Assembly (NCBI GenBank): GCA_007128995.1
Contig: SKWJ01000135.1
Coordinates: 1-6,249 of the forward strand
Source of the DNA: Paracoccaceae bacterium
GTDB lineage: Bacteria > Pseudomonadota > Alphaproteobacteria > Rhodobacterales > Rhodobacteraceae
Direction: 5' to 3'
Length of the DNA: 6,249 nt
In this document: piece after piece, positions 1 to 5,982 of the stretch
Layout: every line of letters begins with the position of its first letter
How positions within the stretch are numbered: the stretch's first letter is position 1
Translations under genes and position numbers: made by a program
Notes under the pieces: model-generated
Told to the model about the DNA's origin: nothing
Databases searched by the model: none
The model's input: the letters and a program-made list of their open reading frames with translations, nothing else

Positions 1-40
1 ACGAGAACGTAGCAAGAACTCGTGTAGTGTAGGAAAAGGG

Positions 41-45
41 GGAGG
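41..45 (+). promoter_or_regulatory. Shine-Dalgarno for the GTG-started first gene
   Basis: GGAGG lies 5 nt before the GTG at 51, inside a purine-rich run that begins near position 32. It is the main reason for accepting a GTG start here, because the following residues (AGNLKKFVKPRF) read as a normal N-terminus and no ATG is close by. A TAG stop at 30-32 in another frame could be the end of an upstream gene, but too little of it is visible to call. Confidence 0.75.
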
Positions 46-50
46 CCGTC

Positions 51-1292
51 GTGGCTGGCAACCTGAAGAAGTTCGTGAAACCCCGCTTCATCAAGACCGT
101 CGACCTGCCATTGATGAAGGCGCTGCTGGCGCGGCACGCCGGCAAGTACAGAAGCTTTTCCGTGGACCTGCTGGATCAGGAGGAGGAGCTCGCGCGCGAT
201 GCGCTGCACGACCTGTTGGCCGGCTCCGAAGACAGCTATCCCGAAGGCCTGCGCGGCGACCTGCACCGCATCGCCGAACTGGGCGACGCGCGTGGCCTCG
301 AGGTCATTCTGACCCAAGCCGACCGTCAGGGCGTCGATCTCTTCCCCGACATTAAGACAGGTGACGAGGCCGCGCCAAACAAGGCTCATGATCCCAAGCA
401 CATCGCACTCCGGGTGTTCCTGGAGCATCCCGATCTGTTCGATTCGGCCGCCGACCACATGGCGATGCTCACCGCGGATCGATTGCATGAATACGCCGGG
501 CGTGAACGGGGCGTCACGATTGATCTGACGGAAGAGAAGATCGAAGCGTTCCGGACGGCCGTCGCCGAGCTGTTCCGCGACGCCTTCCTCGGCGACTACT
601 GCCGGGTGGGCGACTACGTTGACGGCGACGAGATCAATGTCGTGATCAGCCATGGCTCCACGGTCTCGACCATGCCGGTCGTGGAGGGTCAGCAGGAACG
701 GGTCATCAGCGTGCGGCAGATCTCCCACGCGGTGCTGCGCTATTCCGAGCATACCGGCATGTTGCGGCTGGCCCGCGTCCGCAAGGCGCAACAGCCCGAG
801 ATTGCGGAACTCTTTGCATCGATCATCCTGGACAGACCCGGCTTCTTCGACGGCGACGACGCGCAGGACCTCTACACGCTGCGCCCCGCCGAACTGGCGG
901 GACCGGGCTTCGCCTTCGATGCCGCCTACGATCCGCTGATCGAGAAGGTGCTGATCATCGAAGCGGCCGTCGACCTGATGGCGCCTGGAAAGAACGGCTA
1001 TCCCCGCGTGGTGCGCACGCTCCGGTCGCGCGATCTTGGCGGCGATGCGCTGCAGCATTTCTCCAGCACGCCGGTGTCGTTCCACGGCCCCTGGCGGCTG
1101 GGCGAGCTCGTGTTCCGGGTCCTGTTCAGGAGCGAGGGCAAGCGCCAGCCGCAGGTGACCGTGAAGCTGCGCCCGCCCAGCGTCGTGCAGTTCCGTCGCA
1201 CCCAGCATGAGGCACGGGTGATGGCACTGATCGAACGGAACGGGCTGGTGAATGACCGAGACGATCTTGAGCTTGTTGGCGCGGCTGAGTGA
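51..1292 (+). CDS. Unrecognised 413-aa protein, first gene of a three-gene accessory cassette
   Basis: I do not recognise this family. The reading frame is long, GC-rich in third positions like a real gene of this genome, and has a strong GGAGG site 5 nt before its GTG start. The product appears soluble: there is no signal peptide and no membrane segment. Residues 1-60 are basic and then acidic helical sequence. Residues 115-185 look helical. Residues 193-245 read as alternating beta-strands around an 'ISHG' turn (199-202). The C-terminal part (340-395) again looks beta-rich and then helical, ending with a 'KLRPPSVVQF' stretch before a final helix. No catalytic motif such as Walker A, HNH, PD-D/ExK or a methyltransferase loop is apparent. 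Its end overlaps the next gene by 41 nt, so the two are probably expressed together and may work as partners. A structural or scaffold subunit is as likely as an enzyme. Confidence 0.85.
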   Translation: MAGNLKKFVKPRFIKTVDLPLMKALLARHAGKYRSFSVDLLDQEEELARDALHDLLAGSEDSYPEGLRGDLHRIAELGDARGLEVILTQADRQGVDLFPDIKTGDEAAPNKAHDPKHIALRVFLEHPDLFDSAADHMAMLTADRLHEYAGRERGVTIDLTEEKIEAFRTAVAELFRDAFLGDYCRVGDYVDGDEINVVISHGSTVSTMPVVEGQQERVISVRQISHAVLRYSEHTGMLRLARVRKAQQPEIAELFASIILDRPGFFDGDDAQDLYTLRPAELAGPGFAFDAAYDPLIEKVLIIEAAVDLMAPGKNGYPRVVRTLRSRDLGGDALQHFSSTPVSFHGPWRLGELVFRVLFRSEGKRQPQVTVKLRPPSVVQFRRTQHEARVMALIERNGLVNDRDDLELVGAAE

Positions 1293-2232
1293 GGCCGGCG
1301 ACGACGCGATCCTGCCGGGCGAGCTTGCCGCGCCCTTCTTCGGTCAAGCCTTCGATCGGCTGCTGGCGAAGCGCATCCTCATCGAGCAGGCGCCGCTTTC
1401 CGATTGGGAGGTCTGCGATGCCTGCGAGTGCGGTCTTCCCTGTCGACCGATTCGGAAAGCGGGCGATGCATTTCGGGCTGAGTGTCCTCTCGATCGCCGA
1501 CAGGATGTAATTCTGACTGATAACGACCTGCGCACCTTCCGGATGAACTGCAATTCGCTCGCTCGCGAGATTGGTAGGGCTGCAGGCTTTAGCAGCGAGC
1601 CTTCCGAAATCCTTGACGGCGTATGGCACCTTGGTTCGACGCCATCCGCCAGAGCGATATTCCTGGTGCTCGCGCGTCGTGCCTTGTTGCGAGAGGAACT
1701 TGGCTGGGCAGTCCGGGCTGCCGCGCGGTCCATGCCGGTGACGTTGTTGGCGTCGGCGCTTTCGCCAACCGAGGCCCTTCGCTTTCGCGAGAGTGAGTTC
1801 CACCTAGTTGCCACCTTCGAATGCCTGAAGCTTACGGCTGACGGTGCACTTTTTGCTGTTGAGACTTCAATGTTTGATCCGGTTCAGGCTTGCAGGGCGC
1901 GCCTGGTGGTCCATCGGGCGGCACGTAGCGTGATTCTGGACGGTCAGATCAAGGTGCTTTCAGCTCAGAGCTTTGATTTGCTGCTAATACTGTCATCGGC
2001 CGCCTTGATGTCCCCCGCTACAGTCGAAAATCGACAGATCGAAAAGAAACTTTGGGGCGAAGGAGTTCATCGCATTTCATCGGAGGTACGTGAGCCAGTG
2101 CGCGCGTTGCGAGACGCATTAGCTGAAGGAAGCTCTGATCCCAAAAGCATTCGTCGTCTCATCGAGAACCGGCGAAATCCGAATGGCTATCGCCTCATGC
2201 TACTTCCTGAGCAGATCGAGCTGGCTTTATAA
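1252..2232 (+). CDS. Putative DNA-binding protein: Cys cluster plus C-terminal OmpR-type winged helix
   Basis: The 326-aa product has two readable parts. Residues 55-78 hold a cysteine cluster, C55-x2-C58-x-C60-x3-C64 and then C78, which could bind zinc; no second matching CxxC knuckle is clear. Residues about 218-316 follow the OmpR/PhoB winged-helix pattern: a beta hairpin with 'ILDGQIKVLS', a helix with 'FDLLLIL', a 'KLWG' segment near 266-269, a recognition helix with 'VRALRDAL', and the wing ending 'NGYRL' at 311-315. There is no N-terminal receiver domain, so this is not an ordinary two-component response regulator. The first third contains 'DGVWHLG' (122-128) of unknown meaning. The ATG at 1252 lies inside the preceding gene and has only a weak purine site, which points to coupling. 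Likely a DNA-binding sensor or regulator of the cassette; the winged helix could also serve protein contacts. G+C falls along the gene, from about 68% in the row at 1261 to about 50% in the row at 1921. Confidence 0.82.
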   Translation: MTETILSLLARLSEAGDDAILPGELAAPFFGQAFDRLLAKRILIEQAPLSDWEVCDACECGLPCRPIRKAGDAFRAECPLDRRQDVILTDNDLRTFRMNCNSLAREIGRAAGFSSEPSEILDGVWHLGSTPSARAIFLVLARRALLREELGWAVRAAARSMPVTLLASALSPTEALRFRESEFHLVATFECLKLTADGALFAVETSMFDPVQACRARLVVHRAARSVILDGQIKVLSAQSFDLLLILSSAALMSPATVENRQIEKKLWGEGVHRISSEVREPVRALRDALAEGSSDPKSIRRLIENRRNPNGYRLMLLPEQIELAL

Positions 2233-2258
2233 CTACCGATACCTACGAATCCGAGAGC

Positions 2259-2263
2259 GGAGG
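2259..2263 (+). promoter_or_regulatory. Shine-Dalgarno supporting a TTG start
   Basis: GGAGG followed by five A residues precedes the TTG at 2269. The next in-frame ATG is at 2410, which would remove 47 residues and has no comparable site in front of it. The TTG is therefore the preferred start of the third gene. Confidence 0.65.
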
Positions 2264-2268
2264 AAAAA

Positions 2269-2982
2269 TTGGAAAATTATGGAAGCGATGATGATGGTGG
2301 TTTCAACGCGATTAGTCGCGCCTACAAACGTGATCCTACCATCGACCATTACCTCAGGCTTAGGCGCGAAAATTCAGACGCCGAGATCGAGGTTGCTGTC
2401 ATAGGCGGTATGGAACAGCTCTTCTATTTGGAGCCAGAACTCAAGAAGTACGGCTTCGAGCCTGAGCTTGTCGCGTCGGTGATGGATGCCGATCCTGAGG
2501 CGATCAGCGAGCTGGCCTTGCTGATAATGCAGAAACTGATTGAAGCCAAACAGCTGAGCAAGAGCGGTGAGACGCATCTGATTCGGAGGGGTTTAGCCGT
2601 TCCCGACAAGCTGGTGAACTGGCTCGTCACATGCATGCTGGACGCACTTAGCTGGAACGATAATCTTCATATTCCCCGAGACCTTATCGTTCTGATTCGC
2701 GAGCGGCTGGGTGGATCCAATCCGGAGTATGAACAGGGATCACGAGCTCACGAAATGCGCTGGCGCGCCATCATGGTGGGTGCGCAACTCAAGGCGCAGG
2801 GCATCGAGCCAAGCTTCAGGATGCTCGCGAAGGCATTCGATGTAGCGCCCAGCACGGTCATGCGCTGGTTTCCCAACGATGACTTCGAGAAAGAGGTCGA
2901 GGCCTGGTCGAAAACCTTTGACGAGGAAGGGAAGCCGCGCCCTATACTCGATCTACGTGGGCCGTCGTTGCACACGAAATAA
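2269..2982 (+). CDS. Hypothetical 237-aa protein with a C-terminal helix-turn-helix
   Basis: I do not recognise the family. The product starts with an acidic tail (SDDDGG, 6-11). It is then largely helical: residues 38-95 include a leucine- and alanine-rich helix pair, and 105-150 continue in the same style. A typical helix-turn-helix lies at about 182-202, 'FRMLAKAFDVAPSTVMRWF', matching the 'LAxxxgVspsTVxrW' pattern seen in phage and MerR/XRE-like DNA-binding segments. No enzyme motif is visible. It follows the winged-helix gene by 36 nt and starts with TTG behind a good GGAGG, so it is probably in the same transcript. Sampled rows are about 48-52% G+C, well below the sigma-like gene downstream (72% in the row at 3241), which suggests a separate origin. 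It may be a regulator of the cassette or a terminase-small-subunit-like DNA binder; the first is favoured by context only. Confidence 0.82.
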   Translation: MENYGSDDDGGFNAISRAYKRDPTIDHYLRLRRENSDAEIEVAVIGGMEQLFYLEPELKKYGFEPELVASVMDADPEAISELALLIMQKLIEAKQLSKSGETHLIRRGLAVPDKLVNWLVTCMLDALSWNDNLHIPRDLIVLIRERLGGSNPEYEQGSRAHEMRWRAIMVGAQLKAQGIEPSFRMLAKAFDVAPSTVMRWFPNDDFEKEVEAWSKTFDEEGKPRPILDLRGPSLHTK

Positions 2983-3010
2983 GCTGCGCAACGCTGCCAA
3001 CGTCATCCAG

Positions 3011-3045
3011 ACCTGTAACGCCGGATAAATTCGGCGACCGCAGGT
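3011..3045 (+). terminator. Imperfect hairpin after the three-gene cassette, possible terminator
   Basis: An outer stem ACCTG (3011-3015) pairs with CAGGT (3041-3045), and an inner stem CGCCG (3019-3023) pairs with CGGCG (3032-3036) around the loop GATAAATT. It begins 28 nt after the stop of the preceding gene. No T-run follows, so a classic intrinsic terminator is not supported. A weak terminator, an RNA stability element or an operator are all possible. Confidence 0.3.
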
Positions 3046-3074
3046 AGAGCTGGCTTGTTGCGGCCGGGGTATTT

Positions 3075-3112
3075 CCCACACTCCGCCCACGTAACACCCA
3101 CGTCTTGCCCAC
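3075..3112. repeat. Four CCCAC repeats at exact 11-bp spacing (iteron-like operator)
   Basis: CCCAC begins at 3075, 3086, 3097 and 3108. The four units are CCCACACTCCG, CCCACGTAACA, CCCACGTCTTG and CCCACCAAGCA; the last six bases of each unit are not conserved. A spacing of 11 bp is close to one helical turn, so all copies face the same side of the DNA, as in phased operators or iterons. The array ends 62 bp before the start codon of the sigma-like gene, where a regulator of the downstream operon would be expected to bind. Which protein binds is unknown. Confidence 0.6.
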
Positions 3113-3174
3113 CAAGCAGGGTTCGGCGGCTGGCAGCCTGCGGACATCAGCAACGATGACCGAGGTGCACAGCG

Positions 3175-3768
3175 ATGCAGATCAAACTCTCCCCCGACGA
3201 CATTGAAGCCATCATCCGCGAAGCCGATGCGGCGGCGCGAAGGCTCTGGCGCAAGCTGCGCCTGCCGTTCGGCGAGCGCGAGGATCTGGGCCAGGAGCTG
3301 CTGGTCGATCTCCTTCGCCGCTTGCCCGCCTACGATCCCTCACGTGGCAGCATTGGCGCCTTTGCTAACGTCGTCCTGCGCAACCAGTCCTCGCGCATCG
3401 CGATGCGCCATCACCGCCAGCGCCGTGCGCAGGGTGGCTCGCTCCTTTCGCTCGAGGTGCCCCTCTCTGGCACCCGTGAGCCGGTCCGCGACACGCTGAC
3501 CGAGGACGACGGGCTTGCAGCCTGGCACGGCCAGACCCGCTGCGCCGCGGCCGTCACCGAGCTTCACCACGCCATGCAGGCCGCCCTCGCGCGGCTCCCG
3601 GCCGAGGACCGCCGCTTCTGTGCAGCGCTGGCGCATCGCCCCGTCAGCGCACTCGCGGCCGAGGGCTTCGGCAGCCGGTCCGGGCTCTACCGCCGCCTGG
3701 CCGAACTCCGTCTCGTCCTTACCGCCCACGGCCTCGGTCCCGCCTGGGACGATCTCGCGACGGCCTGA
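3175..3768 (+). CDS. Small sigma-70-like RNA polymerase sigma factor of phage/mobile-element type
   Basis: The 197-aa product fits a short sigma-70 family protein with regions 2 and 4. Region 2 covers about residues 15-85: 'REDLGQE' (35-41) matches the core-binding 'DDLxQE' helix, and 'YDPSRGSIGAFANVVLRN' (53-70) matches the 'fDPxrGsfxaFaxxvxrn' signature, followed by a basic stretch 'RHHRQRR' (78-84). A linker rich in charged residues follows. Residues about 138-186 resemble region 4: 'LPAEDRRFCAAL', then a helix-turn-helix-like 'SRSGLYRRLAELR' (167-179). Region 4 is less typical than region 2, so promoter recognition may be altered, or the protein may act as a phage-type late or middle regulator. 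The ATG at 3175 has GAGG nine nt upstream. It is the first gene of the right-hand operon and lies just downstream of the CCCAC array, so autoregulation or control by a host repressor is plausible. Confidence 0.85.
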   Translation: MQIKLSPDDIEAIIREADAAARRLWRKLRLPFGEREDLGQELLVDLLRRLPAYDPSRGSIGAFANVVLRNQSSRIAMRHHRQRRAQGGSLLSLEVPLSGTREPVRDTLTEDDGLAAWHGQTRCAAAVTELHHAMQAALARLPAEDRRFCAALAHRPVSALAAEGFGSRSGLYRRLAELRLVLTAHGLGPAWDDLATA

Positions 3769-3790
3769 GTAGAGGTCAGAGGAGGAGATC

Positions 3791-4180
3791 ATGTTCATGC
3801 AGACCAACCCCTTCATCACGGTCCGCGCGCGGCGACCGCTCACCGACATCGAGTTCTGCGCCTGGGTGGCGCAGGCCGTGCCGGGCGACCGGCTGGAGTA
3901 CCATCGTGGCTTTCTGGTCCTCGATACCTTCCCGATGTTCAGCCACCTGCCGGACCAGCAGCGGGCGGATCTGGTCCGGCTTGGGTCCCGCGCCTTCTGG
4001 GCCGCTGAACAGGGCCTCGTGCACCTAGTGCAGGAGCGCACTGGCCCCGACCAGTTCGCCTACATCGCCGTCGCCCGGCCCAAGCCGAAGGCCGCCGCCA
4101 TCTCCCTCTCCGCGCTTCTGCTCGCGGATGGGGGGCAGCCCGACCACGCCACTGATTCGAGTGGTCGGACTGCCGCCTGA
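3791..4180 (+). CDS. Conserved-looking hypothetical protein, 129 aa, phage-type cluster
   Basis: The function is unknown. It is a small soluble protein without signal peptide or membrane segment. Residues 18-30 form a helix ('LTDIEFCAWVAQAV'), followed by 'PGDRLEYHRGFLVLD' (31-45), which reads as a turn and beta-strands, then a helix ending 'SRAFWAAEQGLVHLVQ' (66-81) and a strand 'QFAYIAVARP' (88-97). The last 30 residues are low in structure. This layout resembles small proteins that I recall as uncharacterised in alphaproteobacterial prophage clusters; that is a memory of type, not a search result. The start at 3791 follows GGAGG by 5 nt; an ATG at 3797 (spacing 11) is a possible alternative. 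The final codons lie inside a strong inverted repeat. Confidence 0.75.
   Translation: MFMQTNPFITVRARRPLTDIEFCAWVAQAVPGDRLEYHRGFLVLDTFPMFSHLPDQQRADLVRLGSRAFWAAEQGLVHLVQERTGPDQFAYIAVARPKPKAAAISLSALLLADGGQPDHATDSSGRTAA
4135..4173 (+). repeat. Strong inverted repeat across the 3' end of the 129-aa gene
   Basis: GCAGCCCGACCAC (4135-4147) and GTGGTCGGACTGC (4161-4173) pair over 13 positions with one mismatch (C4139 against A4169) around a 13-nt loop. A second pairing, CCACT (4149-4153) with AGTGG (4160-4164), competes with the main stem. There is no T-run after it and the operon continues, so it is more likely an mRNA processing, attenuation or protein-binding element than a full terminator. Confidence 0.55.
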
Positions 4181-4224
4181 TGCCCGCTTTCCAATCCCGC
4201 CTTGCCGATCACGGAGACCCCTAA

Positions 4225-4713
4225 ATGCCATTCCCCGCTAACAGCCCCAGCGTCGACGAGCTGATCAACCTGCCAGCCGGGGAGCTCGCCGAGCTGCCGG
4301 TCGAGATGCTCGCAAGGCTGCAGGGCGACCTGGATCATGCCGCGCGGCAACTGAAGGCCGCCAATGCGCGCTTCAACGCCGCGCTGGAGGTTCGCTACGC
4401 CAATCGCGCCGCGGAGGCCCGCCGCGCCTGCGGCAAGGACACCGGAACAGTGCGGCTGGTGGACGGCGAATTCACCGTGGTTGCCGATCTGCCCAAGCGG
4501 GTGGAGTGGGACCAGGAGCGGCTGGCGCAGATCGCCGCCTGCATCGCCGCCTCCGGCGAGGACCCGGCCGAGTTCATCGACACCACGCTGAAGGTGGCGG
4601 AACGCAAGTACGCAGCACTGCCCGAGGCATGGCGCAAGGGGTTCGAGCCGGCCCGCACCGTGCAGACCGGCGCGCTGAAGGTGGCGCTCGAGCCGAACGA
4701 GGCCGCGCAATGA
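4225..4713 (+). CDS. Hypothetical phage-cluster protein, 162 aa, upstream of recombination-type genes
   Basis: No enzymatic motif is visible. Residues 10-68 are predicted to be a long helical segment ('LPAGELAELPVEMLARL' then 'HAARQLKAANARFNAAL'), probably coiled-coil. Residues 73-96 include 'GTVRLVDGEFTVVADLPKRVEW', which reads as two beta-strands. Residues 97-140 are helical, and the end 'LPEAWRKGFEPARTVQTGALKVAL' (132-155) forms a distinctive tail. I recall this arrangement from short uncharacterised genes beside phage single-strand-annealing or exonuclease genes, but I cannot confirm a family by search. The ATG at 4225 has GGAG with an 8-nt gap. The stop overlaps the next start in ATGA at 4710-4713, indicating coupled translation. 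Confidence 0.78.
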   Translation: MPFPANSPSVDELINLPAGELAELPVEMLARLQGDLDHAARQLKAANARFNAALEVRYANRAAEARRACGKDTGTVRLVDGEFTVVADLPKRVEWDQERLAQIAACIAASGEDPAEFIDTTLKVAERKYAALPEAWRKGFEPARTVQTGALKVALEPNEAAQ

Positions 4714-5480
4714 CTGCGCTCGCCCCCATCCCTGACCCGGCACCCATCCTGCCCGACCTGATCGATCGCGCGGCCACGATGCTGGCTGGCGCCAAGACCG
4801 CCGCCGAGGTCCTGGAGGCCCGCGAGGCTGCGGGGCTGGCCTATGACACTGCCAAGCGTGCCGCACGTCTTCGCAATGCCAAGGGCGCCCATGACGATCT
4901 CGTCGCCGCCGCCCATCGCGCGCAGGCCGATGCGCTGGAAATCGAGGCCGCAGCGAAGCGGCGCCTCGCCGATGAATACGACGCCGCGCAGGCGCGGGGT
5001 GAGGTTCACCGGCACGGAGGACAGATGCCGAGGGATGTTGCAGACCACAACATCCCTTCAGCAGCCGAACTTGGGATGCGCCGCGACCAGATCCACGACG
5101 CCCGTCAGCTACGCGACGCCGAAGCCGCTGAACCCGGCATCGTACGGCGGACACTGGATGAGCGCCTGGCACACGGCGAGGAACCCTCCCGCGCGGCCTT
5201 GCGCAAGATGGTGGTCGATGCCGCCATGCGGGGTCTGCGCCCCCAGCGCCGCAAGAGCAGGCGGGGACCCAATCCGATCCACGAACCCAACCCCGCCTTC
5301 GATGCGGTGGCCGCGATCGACAGCTGCTGCGAGCGCATCACCGAGCATTTCGACCAGCATGGGGTCGATTTCATCCTCTCCGGTTACGTGGACAGGCCGA
5401 TGCTGACCCGCAGCATCGCCAAGATGAACCGCGGCCGGGACGTTCTCACCACACTCCTGGAGGCCGCAAATGCCGAATAG
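4710..5480 (+). CDS. Helical hypothetical protein, 256 aa, with a ParB/KorB-like middle segment
   Basis: The start is the ATG of the ATGA overlap at 4710, with GAGG seven nt upstream; an earlier in-frame ATG at 4506 lies deep within the preceding gene and is not credible. Residues 15-95 are alanine-rich helices ('AKTAAEVLEAREAAGLAYDTAK', 'ALEIEAAAKRRLADEYDAAQ'). Residues 117-150 ('SAAELGMRRDQIHDARQLRDAE') have the look of the helix-turn-helix segment found in phage proteins with an 'EIRxxAxRRxGE ... LGIsrkxSs' layout, sometimes annotated as ParB- or KorB-like. Residues 178-186 are strongly basic ('PQRRKSRRG'), suitable for nucleic acid contact. Residues 197-255 form a separate helical domain of unknown role. 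DNA binding is an inference. A perfect hairpin with unusual codons interrupts the gene at 5031-5057. The end overlaps the next gene by 11 nt. Confidence 0.8.
   Translation: MTALAPIPDPAPILPDLIDRAATMLAGAKTAAEVLEAREAAGLAYDTAKRAARLRNAKGAHDDLVAAAHRAQADALEIEAAAKRRLADEYDAAQARGEVHRHGGQMPRDVADHNIPSAAELGMRRDQIHDARQLRDAEAAEPGIVRRTLDERLAHGEEPSRAALRKMVVDAAMRGLRPQRRKSRRGPNPIHEPNPAFDAVAAIDSCCERITEHFDQHGVDFILSGYVDRPMLTRSIAKMNRGRDVLTTLLEAANAE
5031..5057 (+). repeat. Perfect 10-bp inverted repeat inside the 256-aa gene
   Basis: AGGGATGTTG (5031-5040) and CAACATCCCT (5048-5057) are exact reverse complements around the 7-nt loop CAGACCA. It lies inside the coding frame at residues about 108-116, between the alanine-rich helices and the helix-turn-helix-like part. 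The codons here (GTT, CCT, TCA) are less GC-rich than in the surrounding gene, so the symmetry is not a by-product of GC-rich coding. It could be an operator, an mRNA structure or a protein-binding site. Confidence 0.6.
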
Positions 5481-5982
5481 ATTCACTCCCGATTTCGCAA
5501 CGCATGTCTGGCAATCCGCGGCCCGCCTCGGCCGCAGCGCCCCGCGCATTGTCGATGATATTCTGCGGGATGTCTTTCCGGAGACGGCGCTGGCTGCAGA
5601 GACCGAAGGGGCCACGAAAATCCTGCGGACCGGCTGCATCTCGGAGGTGAAGCGGGTGTTGCGCGCCCCGCAGAGCTGTGACGGTCAGGCCAATTTTGGC
5701 GAGATTGATCCCACCTTTCGGCCGTATGTCGCACCTCTGCAGCGACCGTCCTACTTCGTGCCAGAGCGCGAGGAGGAAATTCCTGTCGCCGAACTGATCA
5801 CAGCGCCCGATGATCTCGATGCCGCGCGCCGCTTCATGCGCCAGAAAGGAATGGAATGCCTGGCTGAGGCTGACCGGCTTGATCTGCTCTTTGAGGCCGT
5901 TGTCGCCCAAGGTTGCGTCTCCAGCACCACGTCCCCTCTCCGCCCGCCGCATGGCGCGCTGGAAAGCGAGGTGCTGGCATGA
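5470..5982 (+). CDS. Hypothetical protein, 170 aa, translationally coupled in the phage-type operon
   Basis: Unrecognised. The ATG at 5470 has GGAGG with a 6-nt gap and overlaps the end of the preceding gene by 11 nt. The product is soluble. Residues 8-35 are helical ('FATHVWQSAARLGRSAPRIVDDILRD'), residues 75-105 are proline-containing and probably extended, and residues 112-148 form acidic helices ('DDLDAARRFMRQKGMECLAEADRLDLLFEAVVA'). Two cysteines (56 and 69) are too isolated to suggest a metal site. Its stop overlaps the next start in ATGA at 5979-5982, so it is probably made together with the ATPase that follows and could be its partner or loader; that is inference from gene order only. 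Confidence 0.75.
   Translation: MPNRFTPDFATHVWQSAARLGRSAPRIVDDILRDVFPETALAAETEGATKILRTGCISEVKRVLRAPQSCDGQANFGEIDPTFRPYVAPLQRPSYFVPEREEEIPVAELITAPDDLDAARRFMRQKGMECLAEADRLDLLFEAVVAQGCVSSTTSPLRPPHGALESEVLA

Noticed and set aside
1..23. ACGAG (1-5) and CTCGT (19-23) inverted repeat at the left edge
   Set aside because: Only 5 bp, cut by the window edge and short enough to be chance.
1..32. Possible 3' end of an upstream gene (frame ending ENVARTRVV at the TAG at 30-32)
   Set aside because: Only nine codons are visible and another frame also stops at 10-12, so the frame cannot be chosen.
2023..2035. GTCGA-AAA-TCGAC palindrome in the winged-helix gene
   Set aside because: Five-base arms with a three-base centre inside coding sequence; expected by chance and not repeated elsewhere.
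3051..3061. TGGC...TTGC resembling a sigma-54 promoter
   Set aside because: The two elements are 7 bp apart instead of the 11 bp needed for the -24/-12 arrangement.
3128..3138. GGCTG-G-CAGCC palindrome before the sigma-like gene
   Set aside because: The one-base centre cannot form a loop without losing pairs, and the site is short.
2953..3153. Reverse-strand open frame of 66 codons across the junction
   Set aside because: Overlaps the CCCAC array and the end of a real gene, has no credible start site, and its translation resembles no structured protein.
3340..4041. Long reverse-strand open frame of 233 codons
   Set aside because: A shadow of the sigma-like and 129-aa genes caused by high third-position G+C; arginine- and serine-rich translation.
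4506..4709. Upstream extension of the 256-aa protein to an ATG at 4506
   Set aside because: It would lie almost wholly inside the 162-aa gene; the ATGA overlap at 4710 with its own Shine-Dalgarno is the natural start.
4060..5172. Long reverse-strand open frame of 370 codons
   Set aside because: Same cause: it is antisense to three coupled forward genes and its translation is low-complexity, rich in Arg, Gly and His.
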